DNA of 64,000 nucleotides, from positions 8,138,839 to 8,202,838 of the forward strand of contig HG738137.1 in NCBI GenBank assembly GCA_000499405.2. The letters are read 5' to 3'. Below the pieces are notes generated by a model. It saw only the letters and a program-made list of their open reading frames with translations. It was not told the DNA's origin and did not search any database. Numbering within the stretch: position 1 is the stretch's first letter; each line of letters starts with the position of its first letter. Source of the DNA: Onchocerca volvulus (lineage: Eukaryota; Nematoda; Chromadorea; Rhabditida; Onchocercidae). Shown here piece by piece: positions 48,615 through 62,379 of this stretch. The position numbers and the translations under genes were made by a program.

Positions 48615-51600
48615 TTAAAATCGTCGACAAATAGTTGATGAATTGCCAAGAAAAGTTGTAGGTACTGCGAAATCTGTTGACATGTGAACAGCATGATCAA
48701 CGATAGTAAATTGCGAATTAACCAAAAGAAATGATAATGTTGTATCGTCTAATTTAACATCAAATCCGTCTAATACGAAATTTTCAGCTAGCTGAAAAAT
48801 GATATCAAATGGCATGCAAATTTCATTAAAATAATTCATATAAACCATTTTTAATAAACAAAACTATTGAAGTTTTTGAAATCAATTTTTAAATACATAA
48901 AAATTATAAAATAAATGAATTGAATGTTAATCAGAGAATTTGACAATTGACAATTTTTTGCATTAAAAAATGCAAATAATTATGTTTTGTAGGCAGAGAA
49001 TTTTTTTTAATTCTTTTGAAAAAAATCTATTTTCTTAAAGTTTAAAAATTTATGGAAAAATAAAATTGTCAGTTTAATGAGAGAAAAAAATGGAAACAAA
49101 AAGTGTCGTGTATAATTTTTTCATTTTACATTACTATATAATTCAAGATACAAAAAAAAAAAACGCTTTAAATATAGCCAAAATTTTATTTAAAAAACTT
49201 AAATTTCATTTGAGAACGAGAGATTTGATCTAGAAACTTTTTCTTCACATCTTTTTTTTTTACTTCATTTTATTTAGTTTCACGTTTATTTTCAAATTTC
49301 GGTCAAAAATTTGTCATATTGTTCAAATATTTCATCATTAATCCTCTACAAACATTTGAATTAAAGGTTAAATTTCTTGTTTTCTTCAAAAATTTAATTA
49401 GCAAAGTGATTTGATTTAATTATAACACTATAAATATTTTGTCCATTCTCTCAATCTATCACAATATTATACATCACAAATCTTATCATTCTTTGTACTC
49501 TCTCAATTTATTTTTATTCTTCCATTTCTAATTTCGTCCTAATAATGCATAAATATCTGAAAATGAAATTTTATCTATAATTGAAATTCAATTTAGGCTT
49601 ATTTCCCCTTTTTTTCAGTAAATTTATTACAGATTTTTTAACATACATTCTTATTTCTTTATCGTTGAACTCTTACCTGCAAATTCTAAAAACAATTTGT
49701 ATCATGCAACATCAATATCTTATCACTTTTCCAAATTTAAAATAATAAAAAAAAAAAAAAAAACAAATTTTTATATCCTCCAAATGCTAAATGATATGCC
49801 AAAATTCTTACAGTATCACTTATTTCTTTAATTGCATACTTTAGCAGATAATAGCAAATATTAAAATAATCACCGTATGAAAATTTAATTTAAATTTTTT
49901 AAATTCCTTTCATATTCAGTAGTTTAGTAAATGAAGCAGTTAATATGAAATATTTTTCATAAAAGCAAAAATTAGATGCTTCAAAAATATTTTTAATTAT
50001 TTTATGATTTTCTTTTTCTTTCTTTTTCAATCATAAATATATCAAAAATAAAAAAATTAAATAAGATTGTTCTGAAAAAAAAAAACAAAAAAAATTTTTT
50101 TTTTAATTTATATATTTATTTATGCAAAATATATGAAATTTTTCACTCAAAATATTCGTAATATTCGGAACTCTCTATATAAAATAAAATATTCAAAAAT
50201 TCTTACCCGATATTTTTCGAAATTTCGATTTTTTTTTCTTTTTTGTAAACAATGATTAAAAGTTAAAATTAGAAGAAATGTCATTATGTATATAAATATA
50301 TTTAACATTTATGCAATATTTTATTATATTCATTATATATTATAAGATCTATAAAAACCGAAATGTTGAAATAAATATCGTATTTAGCAGAAATTTGTAA
50401 TATTTCTCAGACAAATGAATCATTTATCTATATCTCAGCACAATGATCTTTGTTCTCTCATCTTCCAATCTGTTAATAGAGCTCATGTAGGTTGTTTGAA
50501 ACATTATAAATCATGTCATTTTTTGAGATCTTGTAAATCACCGCCTTTTTTTTTTTATGAAATCTTGTATATCACCGCCCCCTTCAAGAGCAAGAATTAT
50601 CGATATAAAAAGGAATTCCTAATGGTCACACGATCAATATTATGCAACTATCACTTCCTTCATTCACTTAACTTCAATTCATTTTCATCTCATTCTTTTT
50701 TATTACTTTATTTTTATCGGCGATCGATGCATTCCAATTCAACTTCCACATCTCATCAAACCCTATCAATTCTCAACACCAATAACCCTCAGATAATTTT
50801 CCTCCTATCTAAAGGAACTTCAAATTGTTAATGTCTTAACGACAATCTTGTTTTGTAATTAATATCCAAAACAATTGATGATTATCGATATTAAATCACA
50901 ATAATCCGTCATACGAAAATTTCGTTACACAACAAATTCAATTCTTCTAACAATTTCCACTCTCGTAAAAGCCTTCCACAAAGAATTTTTCTTTCATGAT
51001 AGTATATTTTCATATCACCAATTCATTTACATACCATCAATTAATTTCATCAATATATTTAAATTTTAGCAATATATCTCCAGATTATCAAAATATTTTC
51101 ATAGATTCATATTCATTGCAAACATTGTTTCATATTATTAGTATATTTGCATCCTATCAATTAACTTTTTTTTTATCCATATATTGACAAAAAAAAAAAT
51201 AAAAATAAAAAAAAATGAAATTTTATATTGGAACGAAGAAATGTAGATGAAATGAAACCTGAGCAATGACATCTTTGGATAAATTAGCTAAATTATCTAA
51301 TGCATCCGTTGCTAATCCAAAAGCTTGCTCTTTATCGATAAATTTTAACGATTGGATTGCGATGGTAATATTGATTCGTTCTCCAAATACTTGAACATTT
51401 CCATCAATTATACTACTGATGGTCATTGTACCAATTCTATCATTATTATCATCAACATAAAATGCTGCTTCAAATTCCAAACTTATTCGCACTGTACCTA
51501 TAAAAAATAAAACAAAGTCAGTAATAATGACGATATTTCGAAGTGAGGAGAAATGCGAGAGGAAATATTAAAATAAGCGAAATATATAAAGAGCCAATAG

Positions 51601-54600
51601 CATCAGTCGTTTTCTTGAAAAAATTAATTAAAATCAAAAAAAACAATTTTTCGAGAATCGTTGTCAAGATTTTTTTGTTTTTTTCACGAACTAAAAAAAT
51701 CATCATTTCTGCCTTGTTGAGAATTTTTTTCAATCAACTAAATTAAATTTTTCAAGAATTTTCCATTAATTAAATTGATTTATCAGCTATAATTTTAATT
51801 TTCATTTATTTCATATTAGTTTTAGAATTTCTTGTCAAATTGATAATATCGATTATTAAATTTAATGACAATATTTATGATAAAAATTAGATGGTAGTAA
51901 ATTCTTGATACAAGAAGCAAATAATCTTTTCGTTTTTTTTTCAATATTACCTAACTTTTTCCATGCAATAATTATCAATTGTATTCTGGATTTAATGCAT
52001 ATTTTTTTCGAATATATTGATAGAGGGATTTTATAATTAATCAAACTTGATCAACTAACCATTATTTTCAGCCATCAATATAACGGATGGTGCATAACTG
52101 GAATATATTTTGATATTTAAAGATTTTTTCGGATAATTATCTCGAATAGTAGGCATAAAATCTCCTATACATACTCCTAAACTACCAAAAAAATTGTCGT
52201 CCTTTTGGCTAGCATTATTATCATTATTATCAATATTGTCTTCCGTACTACTATCTTCTTCAACAGTGCTTCGTTTTCGACGTTTAATAAATTTTGCAGA
52301 AACTGTTGTTGAATTTTGTTCGCTTTTATCAGAATCTTCATCCTAAAAAAACGAAGTATTCAATGTTTTGTTCAAATTTTTGAAAAGTAATAAAAAAAAA
52401 AGAATAATAAAATAAATATTTCAGATTTTGTTTTTGCATTAAAGGAATAATTATAATTGATTTTATATAAAAATATTATTTCATAAAATTTTTAAAGAAA
52501 TTTATTATTACTTAAAAATTTGTTTTTATAAAAACATATATATTTTTTACTGTAAAAAAAATCAATATTTCAGTCAATCATATTGCAAAATGACAAAATA
52601 ATTTATCAGGAATCAAAACTTACTTTTTTTTTTTGGATTGATGGAGTAAATATGCAACATTTTCAATACAAATTTAAACTAATTTTACAAAATTAAATTA
52701 AATCAAATTTTAAATAAAAAATACATCGATATTAAAATCATCCAATTCATCGTAATCGTCAGCACATGTTGTCTTTAACAATTCACCTATTTTTTCCGTT
52801 TCAGGACCAACTTCAAACGTGAGAAAGCCATGTCTAAAATTAACTTTTATTTTTTTTGTTATTTTGTTCTTTTTTTTATCAGTAAATTAGTATGATTATT
52901 TTTTCATAAATTTTCAAAAAAAAAGAAAAAATTCACTACTATTTTAAAATCAATTTTTATTAAAAAAAAAAAAACATATATATCTATTTTCCTATTCATT
53001 AATTTTTTACCAATATATTTGAAAAAATTTCTTAAGAAATTTAAGCATTGAAAGAAATCAAAGGAAAAAATTTAAAAAAAGAAAAATTCTTTTTTTTTTT
53101 TTGCTGCAACAATTTTTATAAATGTTATTTTATCATTTCAAAAATTTATTTATGCCATTTTACTTAAATTTTAAAAATGTTATTTTATTTAAATATAAGT
53201 ATATAAATTTAAATAATTATTAAATTTAATAATAACTTATGCAGGTAGTATAGGAGTGTATTAATTGTGTAATCACTGATTAATACATCCAACATTCGTT
53301 TATCACTGGAAAATTCCGGAAAATGCATTGGAAATGGATGAAATGGTATTTTATCTATTTCTTCGGTACCAAATGCTGCTAAGAAACCAATTTGAAAATA
53401 GTCAGGTGTTGCAGATACTTTCATTAAATGCATATTTAGCATTACATCGGATAAAATCTAAAATAATATTGAATAATTTTAACTTAAATTATTTAAAAAA
53501 TTTGAATAAATATAATTTTAGAAAAATTTTATTACTGTAGCAAAAAGAGAAATGCATTAAATAATGTTTACCAATTTTAATTAATACTTTTAATTTCGAA
53601 TAAAATGTTACTTTAAAAAAAAATTTTTTTTAATTTTCTGCAGCAAAAAAAAGGCGTAGAATAACAAAACAATACTTAGCAATTTTAATCATTATTTTTA
53701 ATAAAATTTGAATAAATATTATTTTTAGAAAAATTTTAATTCGGTAATAAAAAGGAAACAATATTATGCAAAATAAAATTTTAGCTTTTTCTTAATTATT
53801 ATTGCTTATAAATGCTGATAAATATGAAAAAGAAAAATTCAAAATTTTGAAAAAAATGAATTATTTGAAAATTGAGGATAATGGGTTCACGATTATAATT
53901 ATTACTTTTTTTTTAAAATTTTCTTTAAAAAAACCCACCTTATCAAAGTGATCGCTTAAAGCGCTAAAATTCTGAAAAGAAGTTAATTTATTGCTTGAAT
54001 TGCAACCAACGCAAGAATCTAAGTTTGTCGTTTCCATTTCATGTACGTCTGTATCTGACGTTGATGGAATTGGTGACAATGTGACACGTTGCGATGGTCC
54101 AGTATTTAATGTTGATGATTGCAGATCACTTTCTTGATGCATATTCTAAAAGCATAACTTTGCTTTAGCTAATTTGTTATTCTTTTATGTAATTATAAAA
54201 TGTGTACTAAACAGCAAACAATAATAAAAACAACTTTGTTTAAATTTAATTAATAAATAAAATAATTAATTAATTATTTTATTTCACTTATATTGTTATT
54301 GGTTGATCGATCAATAATTTACTCGATAATTTTTTTTTTCTTTCATTTTCTAAGTTATCTATTATAGTTATGACTTTTTTTGAACTTTCAAAATATCAAT
54401 TATTTCTATTCAATAATTTTAAGTGCTAATTAATTATTTAATTTCAAGAAAGTTGTTTTGAAAAATTATCAGTTTGATTATGCTGGATTATCCTTTTAAC
54501 TTTCTAGGTTTTCGCTTATCTTATAAAACATTTTTATAATTAATTATATCATTTTCCTATATCAACATATTTTCCATTCTTTCATTATTCCAATTTTAAA

Positions 54601-57600
54601 TTTTAAAATATTCAGTTTTATAATTCATTTAGCAGAAACTTTCTTATCATTAATACTATCACTAACAGTAATTTTAGTGATAACAAACTTAAAACTTGAA
54701 ATAATTAAAAATTATTGTTTTATGAATTGCATTACTATGCCTTATTTGTATCTTCCATGTTTCTGATTAACATATGATTATTTCCAGTAAACATATGATC
54801 AATTTAGTATCGAATACAAGTAGATAATATTTCCAATTTATTGTTAGAATAAAAAAATCAGTAATTGTCTGATGATTTTGAATTTGTTTAAGGAAAGAAT
54901 TTCGATATTAACTTTTTCTTTCCTTTTTTTTTTTTTTTTTCTACATCACTCTTATTTTCTAATGACACATTTTTATGATATCGATTAACAAAAGTGAATT
55001 ATTAAACAAAAAGTGAAAAAATGAATTAAATAAAAAAAGAAAACAAATTGTAATCAAACTTACATCATCGATTAAATTGTCCAATTCGGTACTATTATTA
55101 AATTTTTCTGCTGAATAGGACAATTTTTTGAGCGGAATTGCTTTTGGTATGATATTAAGCGGTAAATTTATCTTTTCTTCAATAATATATCGTATCATTT
55201 TACAAAATCTAATTGGAAATTGTTTTCGAATTTGCTGTGCCACAATATTCTGTAAGAAAACAGAATAATCAAGTGATTAATTATAACCTAACTTTAAGTG
55301 AAATATTACTTGTTATTACAAAATTATCGTGTATTTAATTAAATAAGTAAAGTAAGATATGGATGAATCAATTTATATTACATTCAATATTTTTTTTCAA
55401 TTTTTCAAACTCCTGAATAAAATATATATATATATACATATATATATAAATTTGAAATGAAATAATTATACTGCACAATTATATATATATATATAATTGA
55501 ACAGTATAATTATTTCATTTCAAATTTCTGATATAAATAAAACAAATGTATTGCTGTCATGAAGCAAATTTATTTAGCAATTTATTATAGCAAGTTTATT
55601 CAAGTTTATTTGAAGGGAGTTTATGAAGCGAGTTTATTTAAGCAAGTTAATTAAAACAATTTTATTTAATTTTTTTTTTTTTTTTGATATTCGATCATGA
55701 CGACTGGAACATATAAATAATAATCATTACCATTAAAGAGGTAAAAGTTTTTCATATGTTTTTTTTTCCTTTTTTATTTAGAAATTTAAAAAAAAGAAAC
55801 TTGGTATAATGAAACCATATGAATGTAGGCACAAAAATGCTGATAATCGTTATCAAAGGGAGATAAAAAAAAGTAACAATAATTAATTAATGAATTAATT
55901 AGCATAATTAGATTAAATGTGAAAAGAATAAAATACTAATTTTTCGTTAATTTTGGTCTAATTAATGATTATATTTTTATAATTAAACAAATATGAATCC
56001 AAATCTCTGAATTCAAGTTTGAATAATTATTACTGCACATGTCGCATCCAATTTAAAAATAGTTTTAAAAGATTATCATAAGAGAAAGTGCGGTAAAATT
56101 TTGTAATTTTCCCACATGTTACTTAATTATTATAATTAATTGGATAATAAGAAGGGAAATTTTAATTACTTCAAATATAATACTGCTGTTTATAAGTAAA
56201 TTTTCCACTTACCCGAAAGTTAGAATTGAAAACATCTCCTAAAAGACCACTATTTTTGAAAAAAACATCAGTAAAACCGACGGATACATAACATCGAATG
56301 GAACGGAAATGTGCTGATCCATCTAACGTACGATAAATGGTCAATTGAATTGTTGCCGAAATCTAAAATAATTTTCATTTGAAATTTAATTTCTATTTTT
56401 ATTGAAAAAAAAATTTTATATTTCAAAAAAAATAAAAAATAAAAATTACGGCGGAATATTTGCAAAAGAAAAAATAAATAAATAAATATGTTACAGATTA
56501 TTTACAAATACCTTTTCTAAACATTTTTCGAAAGTCTTGGATAATTCAATTTTAAAATTAATATTATTAGTAAGCTGAACCTGATGGACACCAACAGATA
56601 CGGTATTGTTAATGATAACAGGTAATATCATCCCAATTTCTCCATCAACATTTGCTTTCATCCTGAAATCTCAATATTTTGCATATATTCATCATTAACA
56701 CAAATTAATCAATGAGTTAGCTTTCTTTTTCATAAAAATTTATTGCAAAAAAATCGATAATTCAAATTTTGAATAGATTAATTTTTTTTCTTTTACTTTT
56801 GTTTTTCATTTTTTAATAAATAATAATTATTGCAATTTTTTCAATGCAAAATTTCAAAGCGTTATTATTTTTTTTAAATTTTAATATTTTTAAATTATAA
56901 AAAAAAAAGAGCGAAAAAGTAAGAAAAGCATGAAATATTCAAATTTTGCTACGTAAAATTTGCAAAAATTTTGAAATATGATAGAATTAGCTCTACAATA
57001 CTTACTCAAAATCGAGATTTCGTATGGAGAGAACGAGACGATTAGGTGGTGAAGGATTAAGTGAAACCATTTGTGGACATCTATATCGTGAAATGGTCAT
57101 ATTTGAAATTGTTATACAACCATCAAGCTAAAATTAATTTTTTTTTTTTTTTTTAGAAAAAAATCGTAATTTAATGAAATTATTTTGATTCTTAATTTTT
57201 CCGCATTTTCCTTTTTTTCTTTTTTTTTTTTTTAGGTGGACTTTTTATAAAGAATAAACTGAAAATTTAAAGAAATTACCATTGGGAAACATTTTTTTGA
57301 TAATGGTAAACGAAGTCGTCGAATTTCATTGTTGATAATTGGACTAGCTAGAAGACTAGCAAATAAAAAACCGTTTGGATTAATCCGGATTTCTAGACCG
57401 GGTAAACCACGAGTACCATTCAATAAAAGTGGATTGATATCATCATGATCAATATTCCTACAAAATTCGTCAAACATATTATTTGAAGTTAAAAAAATTA
57501 TTCTTTGAGTTTTTTTTTTATTTAGCTTTAATTTAGTTTTCAAAATAAAATTTAGGAATGAAATTCAAGCAAAATGACGAGTATTTGCTAATAAATATGT

Positions 57601-58653
57601 TAATTAAATTTTTTATTACTTGTCAATGGAAATATGCTAATTACTATTTAAACTAAAATTGCTTAATAATATTTAAAATCAAAATTATTCGCTTTCTCAA
57701 ATTTAATTACTTCTTAAACTAAAACCTCTCAAGCAAAAGCTAAATTAATTAAAATTATTCTGTACTTATCTATAGCTATATAAATATAATTAATTTTATT
57801 CTTATCATTTAATTAGCTAACAATTTACGATAATTCAATTATTAAAATAATAAATGGTAAATTATAATTCGATTCCTTCCGTTTTGTTTTGAAATTCCAT
57901 TTTTTTTTAAATTTCTTATTTTTTATATATATTTTTTAAATCATAACAAATCATGCGTTATATTTATGAGTTTTGTATCTATTGAATTACTTTAATTAAA
58001 TTATAGGAATAAATATCAGTACAATTCAAAAGCAATTTTTAAAATGGAAATAAAGCAAAAAATTTTTGAAATTGGAATGTTTTTGAAATTAAATTTTAAA
58101 AGGAAAGCAAAAAAAGGACAAAAAAGTTATAATTAATAATGGATAATTGTGAATAACGAGAAAAGATGGAGAAAAAAAAAAACAAAATTGAAATAAAATA
58201 ATATACACGAAATCAATTAAAATGTTTTCCATGAAATTGTTCAAAAAGTAATTCACTGATAATTTGCATATTATTGGATTTTAATTTAAGAAATTTTGTT
58301 TCTTACCTTACATTATTTTCTAACCATTTGCCTTTGTTCAATATAATTTCATTTTAATGATTAATAAAATTTCAAATTCTGCTCAAATTTTTGAAATAAT
58401 CAAATGGAAAGAAAATTTTTTTAAATGTACTAATTACTTCATTCACTGATACTCTTCTTCTAAAGAATTCTTAAACCTACTAAGACGGAAAAGATGAAAA
58501 AAAAAATTGAAAAATTTACTCAAATAGATCGGATTTGCGTATTTGAATTCTTTCTATTTCATCATCTGTTGATGCTGTCGGTGATAATCGACTTGCACTA
58601 TCCAAAATTGTGACTTTTGAACCGAAGCAACCAACAAATAGCAAGAAAAATAG
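48615..58653 (-). CDS. LBP/BPI/CETP-family lipid-binding protein, 12 exons found
   Basis: Exons on the minus strand: 58653-58520, 57457-57280, 57127-57006, 56662-56512, 56362-56213, 55249-55064, 54145-53939, 53457-53237, 52833-52725, 52342-52060, 51497-51259, 48791-48615. Every junction is GT-AG and phases agree; 718 codons before TAA. The first exon starts in frame inside a hydrophobic signal-peptide core (LFFLLFVGC), so a short exon with the start codon lies upstream and was not found. Residues 45-300 form the first BPI domain (GLPGLEIRINPNGFLFA, a Cys-rich middle). 308-376 is a Ser/Thr-rich linker (exon 7). 377-718 is the second domain (SDYTINTLLYYLH). Family members are secreted and bind lipids or LPS; C. 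elegans NRF-5 is one. A charged insertion with RRKR (507-510) sits in the second domain. Confidence 0.9.
50525..50585. repeat. Short tandem duplication in LBP/BPI intron 11
   Basis: GATCTTGTAAATCACCGCC is followed about 36 bases later by AATCTTGTATATCACCGCC, separated by a poly-T run. Confidence 0.75.
50900..50985. repeat. Half copy of the TTCGTTACACAAC repeat
   Basis: ATCCGTCATACGAAAATTTC then TTCGTTACACAACAAATTCA. It matches the reverse complement of the right arm of 60080-60275 and part of its left arm. It lies in the 2.5-kb last intron of the LBP/BPI gene, which otherwise holds nothing recognisable. Confidence 0.55.
55448..55527. repeat. Perfect 26-bp inverted repeat around a TA tract
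   Basis: Arms 55448-55473 and 55502-55527 are exact reverse complements (TTTGAAATGAAATAATTATA in the left arm). The centre is ATATAT-rich and itself self-complementary, so the whole 80 bases can form one long hairpin. It sits in an intron of the LBP/BPI gene. Confidence 0.9.
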
Positions 58654-58659
58654 CTGAAA

Positions 58660-60075
58660 ATTTGAATGTTTCAAATTAAAATCAGAAAGTTAAAATTTTT
58701 TAAATATTGAACTAAAAAACTTTTAATTATCAAAAATTTCTTTTAATCCAATTGGTGTGAGAAATTAAGAATTTAATTAATTAGTTTAAACATAATTTTA
58801 GACATCCACTGTATAATTTTCGTTTTTATGATTTTGTCGTTTTTGTAAGCACAATAATAATTAATTAAATTTGTGTGCAAAATTATACAGTACTTTTGTC
58901 TCCAATTTATCTTAATCTATAGAATTTCTTTCATCTGATTATAGTACTTCTAGCTAACTACAGTATTTTCGGTAATCGTTTAGTTTAACCACATTCCCCA
59001 CTGATTGTTTTTTTTTTTTTTCGTTTTCTTTGTTTTTTTTATATTATTTTCTCTTTTAAATTTTAAATCTTGCAAATTCTTTGCCATTTTAAATGTTATT
59101 AACATCTAACTGTTATCTATAATTCACTCTGATCAATATTATTATTAACTGATCTAACATTTGTTAAGTATCAGTAATACCAATTATTAAATATTTGTAA
59201 TTAACAAGCATTGGTATAACAATTATTAATAGTGATAAAATCACTAATATCAATTATCAGTTCTATAATTAATGAGTATCAATAATATTGAGATATCAAA
59301 TGTTAATAATTAGCAATTACCAATATTAATTATTAAATATTGGTGATTAACAAATGTTATTAATACCATTTATCAAATACCTTAATATCAGTAATTATCA
59401 AATGTCAGGTAACAATAATCGGAATTCTTCCAAACTTTTTAAATTATCCATTTGAGATAATTAATTGAATAATTTTTATCTCTTCTTTGTTTACTGCATT
59501 TTTATGCTAATACTTAATTTTTTAGATGTTTCAGAATCGCTGAAATTATAACAATGTCAGCTCTGAAATCTTTTTATCGGAAAAAACGGAACAATAATTT
59601 CTATGTCTAAATAATCAAAATATTTGCACTGTAAGAATTATGAGTTCTATTTCGATCAATTATTCTATTCATTTTAGATTATGTTATTAAATACTTGCTA
59701 AAACTTATTCTTAAATAGAAAACTCAATTCAATGCAAATTCTTCTATCTTAAATATCCGGAAAACAAATTCAGATGTAAATTCTTAAAGTCTAAAAACAA
59801 AGCTTATTTTCAATTTGAAATTGTTGTAAAATTAAAATAGCTTCTTTGTTCACATAATTATCTTTTTATCCAACAGGATTATATCACAATAAATTTTTGT
59901 AAATCATGTAATATCTGAAGAGCATTTCTTCAGTTGCGATTAATCTCGACTATTTCTTCTTTTGAAATTTTATCAAATATAGTAGATAACATCTCGAATT
60001 GTAAATTATATTTCATATTAATAGTGTATTATCGATAACTATCAATTTTTTTTTCTTTTTTGTACAGTTGCAGCA
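58660..60075. other. Upstream region of the LBP/BPI gene; first exon not found
   Basis: No short ATG exon ending in phase 0 with a good donor is obvious. A 13-bp inverted repeat (ACTGTATAATTTT at 58807-58819 and its complement near 58882) and a degenerate stretch of AATATCAATTATTA-type repeats (about 59090-59410) are visible. Confidence 0.5.
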
Positions 60076-60079
60076 AATA

Positions 60080-60340
60080 AAATCCGTCTTCCCAATAACT
60101 TCGTTACACAACGATCAAATCGTTACCAATTTCCAACCTCAAAAAACCTTAACTCAGACCAAAAAATTTGTCGTAAAATAAAAGTTTTTTACGAAAGATT
60201 TTTGTGGGGTTGAAAAATGGGAAGGATTAAATTTGTTGTGTAACGAAATTTTTCATAAGACGAACTTTATTCGTCGCAACTACGATACAAAACAACAGAC
60301 TTTATTCGCCGTAACTATGGTACAAAAAAACTATTAATTT
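60080..60340. mobile_element. MITE-like inverted-repeat element
   Basis: Left arm from 60100 (TTCGTTACACAACGATCAAA) and right arm ending 60247 (TTTGTTGTGTAACGAA) are imperfect complements over about 40 bp, and weaker similarity extends outwards. A direct duplication of about 34 bp follows on the right (ACTTTATTCGTCGCAACTAC and ACTTTATTCGCCGTAACTAT). No coding capacity. A related half copy is at 50900-50985. Confidence 0.55.
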
Positions 60341-62375
60341 TCGACAATATACTATTAATATGGAATATAATTTGGACTATATTTGATATATTGAAACAAA
60401 AAAAAAAAAAAAACAAATTAAAAATTGAGAAGCGTTGATCGAAAACGTTGAAAGATGTAATCTACAGTAATCGCAACCGATCAATGCTTTTTACGTATTA
60501 TGAACGGTTTACAAAAACAAATGTGAGAAAATCCTGTTGGATACAAAGATAGCCCTGTGAGCATTACATTTTACAACAATTTAAGCATTGAATCTAAGTT
60601 TGATTTTTAGAATAGAAAAATTTACATCTGAATTAGTTTTCCAGATATTCACTAATCAAATAAGGCGAGAGGATTTCCATATAAACTGGATTAGCAAATA
60701 TTTAAAATATTTTAATCAATTAAATTTACAATAAAAGAATTTAGGTATGAATTAGGTTACCAGATATTCAAGAAGTGCAAGTACGTTAATTATTTAAAAC
60801 AAAAATTAAATTTATAAAATTATTTCAACTTTTCTGATACTTTCATACTTGATATGTCTAATTTTAAATTCATTACTAGAAACTTCTTTATATTTGATAC
60901 TATGTTCTGACAAGAAATCTCTTGACATTCTTAAAAATCCCGCAAAAGTTCCAATTTATAAGATAATGGATAAAAATGATAAAAAACTTTTACATCCACA
61001 TAAATGTGCATGTTTATAAAATTGATACATTAAATTATAGTTTTTGTTTTACAATCTATTAATGCGAATGAACATTTTTATTATTTGTTTTCTTTTTTTT
61101 CTTTCATTTTCTTACTAACATTTTCTCAAAAATTAATAATTTTACATGTTCATCAACAATTTTTATTATCTCTAGTAAATATATTTTTTTCCTGAAAATT
61201 TTTTTTTTTTTTTTTTTATGGTACGCAAATTCTTCACATCCTATTAATCAGTCAATATTTTTACTCATTAACAAATTGTGCACCATATAATTGAATATTG
61301 CAATTATCTAATTAATTCATTAATTGAATATGTGAACTATTGAAATATTTTTGAAATTAAAATCTACAATCTTTTCTTATATCATCCGAAATTGTTTCAA
61401 ATTCTTGCTTTTTTGCGTAAAATTCTAATAATTTATGGTATTTGAAGCTTATATTAAACTTTCAATTTCTGTCTCTATAATTTGGATTTTAATTCAAGTA
61501 GGAATTTGAATTCAAAAATTTCATAAAATAAATCTCATTAAGCAAAAGTTTTTTTAGACATAATGAACTTATTCGACAATTTACCTCTATTTAAAATTAT
61601 GTTATGCTCATTTTAAACTTATTAATTCAAAATTCTATACAATAATTCTTATTCGTTCATTTTAATTGATTTATTCTTTATGTTTACATTATTTAAATCA
61701 TTTTATTGCCTTATATAATTTAAAATGCTTTTTTACACAAATTATCGCTAACCATTGTTATTTCCATCATTTCATATCATTTGAATTATTGTTATCGTCT
61801 TGATCGAATCGTTTAATATTCTTCTTTCAATTATATTCTTCCGTTTTTAATTATATCCATTTATCATTCGAATGATACCAGTTGCCTTTAAAGCAAATAT
61901 GTCATATCAAATTTTCAACCCATTTTTTTCCGTTTATCATTATTTCATCATATCATTTTGTAGCCCAATTTTTTCTCCCATCACATTTAAATCATTCCGA
62001 TCGATATATTCCAATTTATCTAAGCTATTCATCTTTGCTTACCTTCTTTTCAATATTTTTTATCCCAAGTATTATTAACAATTTTTTTGTAACTTTTTTC
62101 TTTAGAATATTTCTTTTTTCAAACCATCCAAACAAGATTTATCGCTTTGTTTCTTTACTTTTTTTTTCCATAAACTTATTATCAAAAAATTTTTCATTCC
62201 ATTAATAATTTCATTTGTTAATTCCTTCTATATATCTTTCATTTAATTAAATAACATCCGAAATTTTTTGTCAAACTTTATCCCACTTAATTAACTGTTA
62301 TTTAATAATCAGCAAATACAGTATGACTACAATTCTGATTACTGTTTATACAGTATGAGCGTTACTCCGATTATC
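60341..62375. other. No gene seen
   Basis: AT-rich. From about 61740 the plus strand becomes T+C-rich, with few purine runs. No exon could be supported. Confidence 0.6.
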
Positions 62376-62379
62376 GGCT

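Noticed and set aside
48791..48848. ATG at 48848 as start of a separate small gene
   Set aside because: The region before 48791 is the intron end (TTTTTCAG) and the last LBP/BPI exon joins in phase with exon 11.
50415..50831. 138-codon open frame on the plus strand
   Set aside because: It lies in the last intron of the LBP/BPI gene, contains a tandem duplication and poly-T, and has Ser/Phe/His-rich composition with no recognisable domain.
61872..62205. Two overlapping Phe/Ser/Ile-rich frames on the plus strand
   Set aside because: Expected from the T+C-rich composition; no domain and no start context.
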